Assembly: GCF_033807575.1 (NCBI RefSeq)
Contig: NC_084720.1
Coordinates: 15,197,570 to 15,261,569, forward strand
DNA length: 64,000 bases
Direction of reading: 5' to 3'
Origin: Cydia pomonella
Taxonomy: Eukaryota > Arthropoda > Insecta > Lepidoptera > Tortricidae
The notes under the pieces are model-generated. The model saw only the letters and a program-made list of their open reading frames with translations, made no database searches and was not told the DNA's origin. Shown one piece after another: positions 32,719-43,573 of the stretch; the first letter of the stretch is position 1, and each line of letters starts with the position of its first letter. A program made the translations under genes and the position numbers.

Positions 32719-32872
32719 TATTTTTTTTATACTACGTTGGTGGCAAAAAAATCTTACGGCCCGCCTGGAGAGTAGTCTCCGTAGGCTATGGACGCTTGCA
32801 ACTCCATAGGTGCACGTTACCGACCCTAACACTCCGCACTCTCGTTGAGCTCTGGCAACCAACTCTAAACAT
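32719..32872 (+). mobile_element. Family S repeat
   Basis: 'tttatactacgttggtgg', 'cttacggcccgcctggagag', 'cgcttgcaactccatagg' and 'cgttgagctctggcaacc' align with 28767-28935, with a short deletion in the middle. Confidence 0.8.
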
Positions 32873-32879
32873 GTGTGCA

Positions 32880-33565
32880 CAGGATAAAATGTTAGCATTA
32901 AGTTAAAGTACAACGCTAGAGATGTAAGACGTTATTTCTGTAATGTAAAAGTAGAAACACAGATAAAGTGTTTTTGCACAAATGGACATGTTCTTTAGTT
33001 CTAGAGAAACTACTAAGTACAACAGGTAACATTAATTCTGGGAACAACAGAAATAGTAACGAAGTTGCTTCTTGCGTTCATTAATTTCTTTTCTTTCTAA
33101 GATACTCGTACAGACAACTGGAAATATAAATATTTATCATCGTGTCTTAAGATAAGATAAGATTTCTTTATTATCGAGTAAGAATACGGATTTTATTGTT
33201 TTAATTTTCACTATTCACTTTGTACACAAATTTAATGTCATTAACGGGTTTGACGCTATTAAATTTCATTATTTTACCTTTTATCCGACATTTTAGCCAG
33301 GTTGTACTAGCTGTGGTCACGGAAGACTGACGTCCCAGCAAACTTTCAATGGAGACCTTAGTAAACAACACCAAACTACCCGATATTAGTTTATAATATA
33401 TAAATGTTCGTGATAGACAAATAAATTGATCTACCCGTTTTTATTTAATGTTTATTGTCTACGACACGCAACACTAACAATATTCGCACACTAGTCCGAA
33501 GATAGATTGGTTGGTTTCAACATCTGAATCACTGGTCCCCAACTTGACGATGATTAAATTTAATT
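32880..33565. other. Unassigned stretch
   Basis: No gene or repeat recognised. Confidence 0.35.
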
Positions 33566-33566
33566 T

Positions 33567-33821
33567 GTGGTTTGTTTGTTGTTAATTAAATTAACTGATG
33601 CAGCGCTCCACCAAGGTAAGCGTTATGAAACTGTGTCCGTCACTTTTAATCGCACGGTGTTCAAAAGAGACGATTTACTTTATCACATAGATAAAGCCAT
33701 CCATAATAACCGTATACGCGGGAGCACCAACGGGATCCTGAAAATGATAGCCGAGCGGTTGGATTCTGGTATTTTGGGACGGTTTATCGAATTGCATGTT
33801 CAAAAACGTGCAGTTCGGTAA
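33567..33821 (+). other. Unrecognised open reading frame with 3' UTR-like downstream
   Basis: An 84-codon frame without ATG at its left edge, rich in K, R and I with a mixed, protein-like composition (for example 'NRTVFKRDDLLYHIDKA' and 'RLDSGILGRFIEL'). It ends at TAA and is followed by about 150 bp of AT-rich sequence with an 'aataaataa' polyadenylation-like stretch at about 33948. The left edge 'tgatgcag' could be a splice acceptor or a truncation point. I do not recognise the family. It may be a terminal exon or a 5'-truncated retroelement tail, or chance. Confidence 0.3.
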
Positions 33822-33984
33822 ATCGGCCAAGATAATCAGCAATCTAAAGTTATCTAATTTAATTTATGTAATTTATTGTGCGGAAGGTAACTTAACATAG
33901 TTTGTAAGTTGATACTAACAAATATGGACTGTATTAATTGTCTGAGAATAAATAATTTTTATTTTTATTTATTTATAATATTCG

Positions 33985-34215
33985 GATGGCGACTGTAGCA
34001 GTGTAGTATTGCAGCCCTGCGGGAGTGGAAAATAGGAGAGGTCTCTGTCAGTTTCCTTGATAAATTACTTTCAAGTGGTTGCCTCTGCTGTATTAAAGCT
34101 GGTGTCGGAATTATGAAGCAGATTAATAGTTACATTACCCGTTTCCCACTGGTGAGGTGGCATTCGGATAGCAGCAACAGCAGCACCACCGTTGTGAACT
34201 ACTGCGGCGGCGTTA
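33985..34215. repeat. Family D-like decayed repeat
   Basis: 'gtagcagtgtagtattgcag', 'gtcagtttccttgataaatt' and 'gtggcattcggatagcagc' are the same phrases in the same sense as in the family D copies at 51.3 and 53.3 kb. The 151-codon frame starting at 34113 begins inside this repeat and has no recognised domain, so I do not call it a gene. Confidence 0.45.
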
Positions 34216-34219
34216 AGAG

Positions 34220-36505
34220 GAAAGGGGACGATCGATTCTCCATACGAACGTCGTCCTCATTTATCTTCCTGGATATTGACATTGTGGAAAATATGATCAA
34301 GTCATTTGATTTTAGCCGTTTGATTTTTTCGTTTTTTAACTATCATAAAATATACAGGCAAAAAGCAGAAAAAATCGATCAGTATCGATCGAATATCAGA
34401 ATTAAAAACGAACAAATTCATTTAATATCAAATTTTCATTGCTTATCTTTAAAAAAATACGTATTTGGAATGTCAAATGCTCTAGAGCAGAAACGTGTCA
34501 TTTTCTGCACACTTCATACAACAACAATGACCCACTTTCAGAGCATGAGGAACAAAACAAGAATGTAAATTTGCTTAAATCACATCTTTCAGTTCCGCGA
34601 CAAATCGTATGCGTTTGAAATTAGGTTGTGTTTTGTGGTTCTCACCACCACTGTGTGTACTTTTCATGAAATGTACGAATTTAAATAACAATGCCACGTG
34701 AAGAAAAACGTATTAGCAAATTCGATTGTCAGAATAAATTCCGATAACCATAATTCCCTCCATGGATTTACCCTGTATACACAACAAAATGGATTTCGTT
34801 TATCGCACAAACTGCGGTCCGAACCCTTCGGGTCCCCGGGAGCATGTACCCTATTACAAAATCTCGTTCAAGATGTGATATTTAGATAGGCTTTTAGCCT
34901 GTGGCAAACGGGTTGAAAGTTACCGTTTGAATATGGGTAAAGTTATGCATATTTTAAAGTTATGCAATTTAAACTTGTGGATTTAATAGTAATTAAAACC
35001 AATACCAACATTAACATAAATCAAATATGCTTTACTTGCATTGTTTGAACGTACAGTCAAGGAATCAAATTTCGGTACCACTTTGTACCTTGTCTCAGTG
35101 ACAATAATATTAAGATCCTAGCGGTTTTCACGAGTCTTCGTAACTTTTCCTCAAACATTGTATTTAAATGTCTAGTGTATAATAGTGGGGTGTCCTAGAA
35201 GCAAAGAGACAAATTTATTTTCGAAATATTGAATACTAAATATTTAAAGTAATAATTTTGGTTCAAAGTTGTGTCATGATTTATTTGTTTACATTTAAGA
35301 TAACAGTTAAATAATAATTATACTGTGACAACATTATTATGTTACCCCGATTAATACAGGGGTAGTTGGGAACATTATACTGTTGGCAACACGGTAGTTT
35401 TACTCGTAGCAACGTAAAATGTTGGACAGGCTCGTTCACTTGGGTTGAGGCCGTCAAAGAGGACGCATCGTAATGAACTGGTTAGGTCAGAGTACCTGCA
35501 AGTACCTCGATTGTTGTAGTAGTAATATTCTACATTTTGTTGTTCGACATTTTGTTACCACTTCTTTGTCTATACTAAATGTTTTGTGAAAAATTTGGAT
35601 TTTGGTCCAATTTTTTGATCGTATTTCAGATGTTTACGGCTAGTTGAATGAAAATATTGCTTTCCGGCAACATCATCATCAACCATTGGGTATCCGCCAG
35701 AACATAGCTTTCATCGTTGGGCAATTTTCTTAATTTTGGCATGGTCCTATTGGTCCTTTATATACCGGTTTAAATGACATAGACGCCATGACATCAAAAC
35801 TTTTATTTTCTTTTATATAAAATTTCAGTTAGTTAAACTTTGAAAATTTACGTCTTTACTTCTGGAACATCCTTTAAAAGTTTTAACTTTTACCTAAAGT
35901 AAATTATAAAAGGAATATAATATTTTTTATTGTACTCGATTCTGTTTGGCCTTCAATACAATGTCTGCTAATTTCAGATATTACCGGTTCTTATGTACCT
36001 TTTGGCAGCCACTTTGGGCTGTGTTTTTTATTAATTTTGATATATAGGTAAAGTTGCATGACGAGTTAAGTGACTTAAGTTGGTACATAAATCAAAAGAG
36101 TGGTTTAATAGTTATTTATTTTACAAAGTTAAAATATTGATACCGGAGCAAGCTAAGGCACCAAAATTGAACCACGAGCGTAACGGGTGGTTTGACAAAT
36201 TGAATCTTGAGCGTTGCCAGAGTTTTAAAGCACTAGGGTTAAACAAATATTGCCCCTGAAAGTAACAAATTTTGTCACCACACCCAACGCGAGGAAAATA
36301 ATAACTGTAAAAGATGAAACAAAACAAATCCAAATAAACGTTATTGAATTTATCATTTAAATTCACCATTTAAAAGTCAATTTTACCAGCTAACATAAGG
36401 GAACAACACACAATTTGCATCAAATTACTTTGCCATACATGAGGATAAAATGCAAATTTCTCATCAGTCTTTGAACAATCAAGAGAGCCTTTACGATCAG
36501 TACGG
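34220..36505. other. 2.3-kb stretch without supported features
   Basis: Short frames only. 'ttcggtaccactttgtacc' (about 35075) is a small palindromic phrase. No repeat family shared with the rest of the window. Confidence 0.35.
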
Positions 36506-36508
36506 CCA

Positions 36509-36780
36509 TGACGACCGGTTTGGCCTAGTGGGTAGTGACCCTGCCTACGAAGCTAATGGTCCCGGGTTCAAATCCTGGTAAGGGCATTTATTCGTGTGAT
36601 GAGCATGGATATTTGTTTCTGAGTCATGGGTGTTTTCTATGTATTTAAGTATTTATAAATATTTATATATTATATATATATCGTTGTCTAAGTACCCTCA
36701 ACACAAGCCTTATTGAGCTTACTGTGGGACTTGGTCAATTTGTGTAATAATGTCCTATAATATTTATTTATTTATTATTT
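36509..36780 (+). mobile_element. tRNA-derived SINE (family T), most complete copy
   Basis: A tRNA-like head with A box 'tggcctagtgggtagtgacc' (36521-36540) and B box 'cgggttcaaatcc' (36563-36575) is followed by a body with 'gatatttgtttctgagt'-type wording, 'gcttattgagcttactgtgg'-like sequence and an AT tail of TATTTATT units. RNA polymerase III promoter boxes plus an unrelated body define a SINE. Related: head at 21856 (-), head and part body at 41155, body and tail only at 63262. Confidence 0.85.
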
Positions 36781-36789
36781 TATTTTTAT

Positions 36790-36913
36790 GATGGTAGGCT
36801 CTTTATCATTTGTCACCATGCCTATCACGTTCTAACAAGTATGTAAGCGCGAAAGTAACGGGCATAGTGACAAGTGATAAAAATGGAACCATGATGCCAC
36901 CGCTGGTGTGGTG
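36790..36913. mobile_element. Family I palindromic MITE, copy 1
   Basis: 'ctttatcatttgtcaccatg' opposes 'gggcatagtgacaagtgata', with 'aacaagtatgtaagcgcgaa' between. The same element lies nested at 44333-44456. About 124 bp. Confidence 0.8.
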
Positions 36914-37021
36914 AAAAGATTTTTATCGCAGCCATCAACCATTCGAAAACAGTTAACTCCCATTATGTCCCATACTTTGTCACGCAACCAAAACTAAATC
37001 TAAGACACATGACACATCAGT

Positions 37022-37208
37022 ACCCCTAGTGTAAATATTTTCGACAGAGAAACGTGACGTACGCGTTTGCGTTAAGTGTCATTTTGTATGAGATTTTTGA
37101 CTTTCCAAAACGTCCCGCTTGGCGCGCTGTTCAAAAACCCATACAAAATGAGACTTAACGCAAACGCGTACGTCACGTTTCGCTATCGACTAAAATTACA
37201 CTAGGGGT
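37022..37208. mobile_element. Family A MITE, copy 3
   Basis: 187 bp, ends 'acccctagtgtaaat' and 'acactaggggt', arms paired throughout with a few substitutions. The sequence 'agta' flanks left and 'acag' right. Confidence 0.9.
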
Positions 37209-37430
37209 ACAGTACTAAAAGTTCACGTCAAAGTTTGAGGTCGACAAACTTAAGGCTAGGGTTTCCCTGGGGACTAGTTTCTTTTCTTCAGTCTGGCGGA
37301 GTGTCGTTAGCTGTAAAATAAATGTAATAATGTTGGAAGGCTTTTTTACGACTACTGTCATGGCAAAAGGAAATGTCTTTCGACCGATTGTTTTTTTATT
37401 ACTCTAAAGGCCACTTACACCATCCCACTT

Positions 37431-37490
37431 CCCGGGGTTAACCGGTTTAACCAGGATAATTCCAGGTTTAACCGGTTAACCCCGGGTTAA
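37431..37490. repeat. GGTTAACC-rich palindrome
   Basis: 'cccggggttaaccggtttaa' is mirrored by 'ggtttaaccggttaacccc' around a short centre 'ccaggataattcc'. An unusual concentration of TTAA and CCGG; likely the core of a small MITE whose outer ends have decayed. Confidence 0.78.
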
Positions 37491-37499
37491 TGATTGATG

Positions 37500-38195
37500 C
37501 ACTTGCACTTGCCCTTACTCGCTTTTTTTTGTTTTTGTTTTATGATTGTTTCAATTTTTGTTTATTGATTTTTATATCAAACGCTTGAATATGACATTTA
37601 TTAGTAGCCAGGCTTTTTATCAGCAAATCGGCATTATTAGGTACCTTTAAGGGTATGTCAAAATGAGATCAATTTCTAAACCCATCCGAAATTGCTTTAG
37701 CGAAAAATACGTATGCCGCTTCTTTTCTACTATTGAATGCGATTGAATAATTAAGGTTCAAACTATATAGAATTTTTAATATCGAATGTAGGGGAGAGGG
37801 GCTTAAAGCGGGTACCCCTCTTAAAGTAGGTAGGCGCTCTTTTATTACGAAATTAAGTGCAAATGTCAAAGTATGCATAAATGTAATGATTATTTATGTA
37901 AAAGCTTTTGTAAATTTGGATCGGGCACCAAAGTTATCATAAAATTTAACTACATGCAACGTAAAGAAATTGAGAGTTAGAAGTACACTACTAAAGTATC
38001 AAAATTAGTTTTGTGACTCGATTCTCCTTGTTTGTAACTTTATAGTGCCTAACTGCTTGAAACTAGGGGTAAATCAAAGCAGGTTTTTGGAGTCTTTATT
38101 TATTTTTAATAAATAATCATTAGGTATATAATAACACAATCTTTTTGCCTTATATAAAAGGTCTCTCGATAACTTTTCGTCGAATTAAATAAAAT
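37500..38195. other. Unassigned stretch
   Basis: No gene. 'gagaggggcttaaagcgggt' and 'cccctcttaaagtaggt' at about 37795-37830 hint at a decayed repeat; not assignable. Confidence 0.35.
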
Positions 38196-38199
38196 TCAT

Positions 38200-38295
38200 T
38201 TTTAACGCAGAAACGTCTGCGAGCGCTGCTATTAATAAAGGTCCAGAGGCCGTGAGTTCAAGTCTTACCCAAGGTAGTTTTAAACTTATTCTAAG
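38200..38295 (+). mobile_element. Repeat with a tRNA-like B box (family U)
   Basis: 'cagaaacgtctgcgag' and 'gctattaataaa', then 'aggccgtgagttcaagtctt'. The 'gagttcaagtc' phrase resembles an RNA polymerase III B box. The first phrase recurs at 51130. Perhaps a SINE; only a fragment is clear. Confidence 0.45.
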
Positions 38296-38681
38296 GAATA
38301 AAATTCGTCTGTAAAAACAATAAAAAAAACTAAAACTTTCAGGCCTACTCCATTAACTTACCCGCTTTTGGCCTCCCTCCCTTATCGCTTAGATAAATCT
38401 ATTTACATGGCGCAAACCATAAGGTGAGCTATCTGCAAGTCCCAGGATGAATAGATTAAGTGCCAAGATAAATGTGTTTATTCCACCCGGCGACGTTTTC
38501 ACGTCGTCAATATGGCCGCCTTACGCAAAAACAAGATTTGCACACTCCTGGGGAACTTTGACAGCTTTTTATCAGCTTGAAAACATTTTTGACAATCGGT
38601 AATTAGTTCTAATGTGTAGAGTCATACGAAATAATAAATACCTTTAAACGAGCAATTCTTGTATATACGTATATTATATAT

Positions 38682-38850
38682 TTCGGGGATCTCGGAGACG
38701 GCTCTAACGATTTCGATGAAATTTGCTATATAGGGGTTTTTGGGGGTGAAAAATAGATCTAGCTAGGTCTTATCTCTGCAAAAACGCGCATTTTTGAGTT
38801 TTTAAATGTTTTCCGAGCAAAGCTCGGTCCTTCCAGATATTAATTATTGA
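38682..38850 (+). mobile_element. Dispersed repeat with 'aacgatttcgatgaaatttg'
   Basis: Contains 'ggggatctcggagacggct', 'aacgatttcgatgaaatttg' and 'tccgagcaaagctcggtc', the last a small hairpin. I recall this wording from many lepidopteran sequences as a dispersed non-coding repeat. No second copy in this window. Confidence 0.58.
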
Positions 38851-38883
38851 CCACCGCTTTACAATCGAAGTTACACTTTCATT

Positions 38884-39012
38884 TTCACACTTAGGGTCGG
38901 CAACGCGCATGTAACACCTCTGGAGTTGCAGGCGTCCATAGGATGCGGTGACTGCTTACCATCAGGCGGGCCGTATGCTTGTTTGCCACCGTCGTGGTAT
39001 AAAAAAAAAATT
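38884..39012 (-). mobile_element. Family S fragment
   Basis: 'gggtcggcaacgcgcatgta', 'tggagttgcaggcgtcca', 'gcttaccatcaggcgggccg' and 'gtttgccaccgtcgtgg' followed by a T/A run. It aligns with the minus-strand copy at 2462-3180 where that one is not interrupted, and so shows its original state. Confidence 0.85.
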
Positions 39013-39274
39013 GTTCTTTTTTTTAAATTCATTCTAAAATTACTTTTTCTTCCTTGTACCTAAAAATCTTCTGAGATACTGATTCCTCGCCGTCGGAAAA
39101 AAATTATAAGTAGGATACTTCGTTCGTATAATTTTTATGGTTCCGTACACAAACGGGACCCTAGACTCCGCTGTCCGTTCGTCTGTCTGTCTTTCTGTCC
39201 GTCTGTCACCAGGCTGTAGGTATCTCATGAACCATGATAGCTAGACAGTTGAAATTTTCACAGATGATGTACGT

Positions 39275-39591
39275 ACCCCTAGTGTAAATTTATTCGATAG
39301 CGAAACGTGACGTACGCGTTTGCGTTAAGTTTCATTTAGTATGAGATTTAGAAATGGTGGTCCCACACTGGCTGTTATATAACATCGTGTAACAGGGACA
39401 ACATGATAATATTGATAGTGTTTTATTATGTTGCCCCTGTCACACAATGTTATATAACGTTATATAACAGCCTGTGTGGGACCACCAAAACAGCGCGCCA
39501 AGCGGAACGTTTTGACAACTCAAAATCCCATACAAAATAAGACTTAACGCAAACGCGTACGTCACGTTACGCCAACGAAAACATTTACACT
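39275..39591. mobile_element. Family A MITE, copy 4, middle layer
   Basis: Starts 'acccctagtgtaaattt'; the right end stops at 'aacatttacact' and lacks the last 'aggggt'. The palindromic body is interrupted at 39355-39487. Without that insert the length is about 184 bp, close to the other copies. Confidence 0.88.
39355..39487. mobile_element. 133-bp hairpin element, innermost layer
   Basis: Ends 'tggtggtcccaca' and 'tgtgggaccacca' are inverse; 'tgttatataac' occurs in both arms and 'acaggg' opposes 'ccctgt'. It sits between 'gaaa' and 'aaac' of the family A sequence, consistent with a 3-bp AAA duplication. Removing it restores the 'agaaacagcgcgcc' seen in copy 1. No other copy in this window. 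Confidence 0.87.
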
Positions 39592-39679
39592 GTTGCCGCT
39601 ACGCTATAACAACAAATAGTAAAAAGTACGGAACCCTCGGTGGGCGAGTCCGACTCGCCCTTATCCGGTTTTTTTTTAA

Positions 39680-40080
39680 TTTACTTAGGCATGTCCTGTG
39701 TCCATGTAATAACCTTGCAAATTTTCCTTATTAAATGATTTCTTACGTGAAAATTAAATTAAAAATATTGCAGGGCAAAAAGGGACAACATACAAATAAA
39801 CAAGGTATCCTTATAATTAATTTTAGAATAATAAGGAAAAGATAATCATTTCCCACTGAAAATGTGAAAATTAAAATGTGTAACAAGCTTTCCTTTCCAT
39901 TCGAAAATACTGAGAAAAGAGTATTTTTAACTTATATTTGTACCACGTAAAGATTTAAAATTAAATAAAGAGGCAATTAACGGAGTCAATTTTAAGATGT
40001 AATACAGAATCTTGTATGTATGATTAATAGTTGTTAAGAAATCCACAAAACGCTTACTTAAATTAACAATTATATGTTTA
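39680..40080. other. Unassigned stretch
   Basis: No gene or repeat recognised. Confidence 0.35.
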
Positions 40081-40084
40081 CAAC

Positions 40085-40900
40085 ACCTACTCGGAAAAGG
40101 GATTTTTCTTCCCTGCTAGGAGGGACCAAAGTAGCACTTTTCTGTTCTAGGATACTAATTTTTATATTTTTCATCACACTTGCTCGAAAAAGATCTTATT
40201 TCATGCAGGTGTGCTGAAGGACAAAGGCCTATTTTATTCCCGGGGGAGTTATGGATTGTGAATAAAAAGCTTTTTTTATTATGTCACTTATTCATACAAA
40301 CCAAGTAGCATAAATGAGTTTTACTTTTAAAATACTGACGTTTATAATTTAATGTTTTTGTTTATGTTTAAAATTATTCAATTTGATTAATTTAACACCC
40401 GTTTAAAATATTTTTACATAATTTTTTAATCGTGGCTGAATGCCGAATAGGTCTGTGCCTTCGATGCCTCAACTGCCAAAAAATTTCAAAATTATTTCGC
40501 TTAAAATTAAGTTTTTTCTTCGCAAGTGTGGTAAAAAACATTTACTTGTGTGTAACTCCGGGAGTAAGAATATTGCAAACTCGAGTCTTTAATTCCCTCG
40601 TATCCATAATTTCACTTACCCACCTCGTTCCACATGCAATGAACTGTTTTGCATACTATTTTTTTAGCTTAAATAATATTTTAAAACAATAATTTGCTCA
40701 TAGGTGATATGAAAAGTAGTATGTATCACGTGGTAGCAACATTATTTCCATCTTAGGCGCAACACACTTTAATAGGAATTAGTGAAGGCGCTCAGGATTA
40801 TATTTTAGAATCCTACGCTTCGTGTAGGATTCAATGTACGCCCTCGCCGTAAATATGTCATTTTGCTTCCTTATGGGTTATGACACAATCTACTATTATA
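40085..40900 (+). mobile_element. Dispersed repeat family N, long decayed copy
   Basis: 'tgctaggagggaccaaagta' near the left and 'caatgtacgccctcg' with 'attttgcttccttatggg' near the right are shared, in the same order, with 42270-42440. The intermediate 0.6 kb (AT-rich, with 'cctcgttccacatgcaatg') may belong to it. No coding evidence; the 86-codon frame at 40432-40692 lacks motifs. Confidence 0.5.
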
Positions 40901-41154
40901 TTGTACACATTGTGCAACGGCAGAATGGCAACGTATTAACGTATTAGCCATTAATCCATAAATCAACCTCACTATAACAAACACCAAAATATCCGCCATA
41001 ATTTTCAAGTCAACCATTTTTAATAATCATTCGTTTCCGGCCGGCCGTCGCAACTTTTCAAAAGAACCATGATGGATGGCGCCCGAACTTAGATTAGGGA
41101 AATGTTGCATTCGGACGGCGTACGGCGATACGATCACATTGTTGTAAGTAGTGA

Positions 41155-41335
41155 TGTGCTTTATACTACCCTAGTCGGTAGTGATGGTGACCTTGCCTAC
41201 AAAGCAGAAGGTCCCGGGTTCAAATCCTATAGAGCGCATTTCTTTGTGTGTTCAGATATTTGTTCTTCAGTTATGGATATTTTCTACGTATTTAAGTATG
41301 TATCTTTATCTATCTATTATGTATATTATCGCGAC
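41155..41335 (+). mobile_element. tRNA-derived SINE (family T), truncated copy
   Basis: Head with 'ggtgaccttgcctacaaagc' and B box 'cgggttcaaatcc' (41216-41228), then 'tttgtgtgttcagatatttg' and 'tatttaagtatgtatc'. The conserved 'gagcttactg' part of the body is missing. Confidence 0.72.
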
Positions 41336-41339
41336 GGTG

Positions 41340-41830
41340 AATAATAACAAAATGAGATCAATTAGATATAATTTTATTCTGAAAATATAAGTTTGGATTG
41401 GCCTCCTGGATTTTTTAAGCGTATGCCCCAGATAATGCAGCATTGAGTGCGGCAATATATTACCTCCATAATAATTATTTAAATAACGTAAATTTTTGTT
41501 TCTTATATTAGTGATAATTTAGTTCAAATATAAAAATAATGATAAAAAAAGTTTATTGCGTAAAAAAGAGCGAGTATAATAAAAAAATGTTTCATATATT
41601 CAATAGAAGAGTCGGTATTTAATTAATCTGCTAGCTAGCTAAGCCACTAGCAGAAGTAAATTTTTGCTCCCGACAATCCGGGGCTTGAACAGAATGAATA
41701 TGTAAGTACCTGTAGAAGTTTCAAGGATCATCGCACTTGATTGTTAGTTTTTTAATTATTTAGAAACCACTTAAATATTATTTCTATCTAAAAGACGAAT
41801 CTCGTTTCTATATGATTAGATAAACTATAA
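41340..41830. other. Unassigned stretch
   Basis: No gene or repeat recognised. Confidence 0.35.
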
Positions 41831-41837
41831 TATAGTA

Positions 41838-41960
41838 CAGTCAGCGTCAAATACTTTGTAGCAACCAAAGTAGCCAAATAGTTCGGTACACCATATATTT
41901 AGTATGGTGTACCGAACTATTTGGCCACTTTCACTGCTACAAAGTATTTGACGCTGACTG
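41838..41960. mobile_element. 123-bp near-perfect hairpin MITE, TA-flanked
   Basis: The left arm starting 'cagtcagcgtcaaatacttt' pairs with the right arm ending 'aaagtatttgacgctgactg' across almost the whole length, with the centre 'ccatatatttagtatgg'. TA lies on both sides (41836-41837, 41961-41962). The first bases resemble the TIR of the MITE at 2726 ('cagtcagc' type). A very well preserved Tc1/mariner-type MITE, hence young. Confidence 0.93.
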
Positions 41961-42269
41961 TACAAAACAGCACCAATCGTGAAATATTGAAAAGAAAATA
42001 TGAAGTACTTTTGATATTGTACTGAAATTAATCATAGATAGTATGGACATTTCTTTTAAAACGGACCGAAATTTAAAAAAAGGCAGTCGTTAGCAGCTCT
42101 AAGACTCTTGTTTATGGTAAAATATTGTTAGTGTTTAAAACCTGATGTTAATTAATACTTATTTTGTAGAATTTGTGGTATACGTTTAATTCTTGGTGCC
42201 ATGTCCATTATAGGGGTGTTTACTATAGTCACAAAATCACGATTATTTTTCACATAAGCTATTCAGAAA

Positions 42270-42440
42270 ATGTTTTTTTTTCTGCTAGGAGTGACCTAAT
42301 TTCCATATTAGGCGTTGACACTTGAATCCCTCACTACGCTCGGGACTCTATTTTAGAATCCTTCGCTTCGTTCAGGATACAATGTACGCCCTCGTCTTAA
42401 ATATGTAATTTTGCTTCCTTGTGACACAATCTTCTACTAT
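42270..42440 (+). mobile_element. Dispersed repeat family N, copy 2
   Basis: 'tctgctaggagtgacc', 'ccatattaggcgttgac', 'ttagaatccttcgcttcg' and 'acaatgtacgccctcg' with 'attttgcttccttgtg'. Compact relative to the 40085 copy. Confidence 0.62.
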
Positions 42441-42653
42441 CTTCTACTATTAACATTAATTAATTTATCGAAACAGTCTAGTTATTTTTCAGGCGGTTAT
42501 CCAAATTTCTAATCACAAGATTTCTTGAAAACAAGAAAAACATTCGTATAATATTCCAGCGAGCATACATAGCTTACTTTTGATTAAATATTGTACATTT
42601 CGGTTCATTATGGAAACCTTTGAACCTTTGTTGATGTCACAAAATTGTTACCT

Positions 42654-42776
42654 GAGGGCCTACCGCGAACCACGTTTGACGTGTTGCGTGTGTGACGTGT
42701 CACACTTATGTACGAATTTACAACTGTGATAGAGAGGCGACACGTCGAACTTGGTTCGCTTCGCAGTAGACCCTCT
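42654..42776. mobile_element. Family B MITE, copy 2
   Basis: 'gagggcctaccgcgaaccac' mirrored by 'cgaacttggttcgcttcgca' and 'gaccctctc'. The right arm carries a small 'ttcgc' expansion. Confidence 0.87.
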
Positions 42777-42999
42777 CTGCGGTTGTGACACATTTCGAAG
42801 AAAAAATTCCATTGAATCAGAAACTTTCTAGGTATTTTGATATTTATTTCCACCTGATGGAATACATGCCGAGGCATATTTACTATAAATGATCGTAGCA
42901 CATCACTGGCTATACTCGTACTGTCTGATTTACTAGAAACCAACATCCTGCGATGAATGTAGTACATAAACTGTTTTTATCGATCAATAGGTACTACTT

Positions 43000-43410
43000 T
43001 TTTAGCGTCCCGTAGTCAACTAGGAACCCGCATAGTTTCGACATATCCGTCTATCCGTCCGTCCGCGGCTTTGCTTCGTGATTGTTTGTGCTAGAAAGCA
43101 GTAATTTGCAATTTGGCATGGATATATAAATCATACATGGCGACAGAACGGTGAAACAAAAACTACAAAATATATTTTTGGGGGGGGGGGGGGTACCCAA
43201 ACAGGAGAGGAGTATGGGAGGTATCCCACACAAAGTTATTTTATTTAATTTTTTTTTCGCTGTAGCCCAATGGTGTGGGGTATAGTTGAATGGGTCTTTT
43301 GAAAGGAACACGGGTCTCCAAAACACATTTTTTGATAGGTAAAGTGAATATTTTCTGAAATAATCGTCCCTATAGAAAAAAATATGTTTCTGCGTAAAAA
43401 ACATGCCAAT
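43000..43410 (+). mobile_element. Divergent relative of the 'ggttccgta' element
   Basis: It begins with 'gtcccgtagtcaactaggaa' and a CCGT-rich tract, then a run of about 15 G after 'tatattttt', and 'gtgtggggtatagttgaatg' with 'gggtcttttgaaagg'. The layout parallels the 287-bp unit at 13196 ('gtgtggggtatctatgg', 'aggtcttcaaaaatg', then a C-run). No recognisable 3' hairpin, so the right edge is uncertain. Confidence 0.52.
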
Positions 43411-43573
43411 CGTTAACGCTCCGTAGCATAGCGTAGTCATCTGTCTTTATCACTCTTCCATATTAGAACGACAGTGACAGTTGCGTTTCGTTCGACGATT
43501 CAAGCGACTTGTATGGACTTGATGAAACCACTTTGTTTTAACTTGTGCACAACCATAGAGAAATAAGTAAATA

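Larger units (their letters stand above)
39137..39672 (+). mobile_element. 'ggttccgta' element, outer layer of a three-level nest
   Basis: Left part from 'atggttccgtacacaaacgg' through 'caggctgtaggtatctcatg' to 'cacagatgatgtac', and right part from 'gttgccgctacgctataac' to 'gtacggaaccct', the hairpin 'gggcgagtccgactcgccc' and 'ttatccgg' plus T-run. The two parts are separated by a family A MITE. The copies at 26608 and 28698 show the uninterrupted order. Confidence 0.88.

Noticed and set aside
34113..34568. Longest plus-strand open frame (151 codons)
   Set aside because: It begins inside a family D-like repeat, has AT-driven composition in its second half and no recognisable domain. Chance extension of an open frame is more likely.
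36521..36580. A functional tRNA gene at the head of family T
   Set aside because: The stem pairing is poor and the same head occurs in two other SINE copies.
42608..42967. 119-codon minus-strand frame
   Set aside because: It overlaps the family B MITE at 42654-42776 and shows no motif outside it.
43051..43440. 129-codon minus-strand frame
   Set aside because: It runs through the poly-G tract of a dispersed element, so the encoded proline and other runs are repeat-derived.
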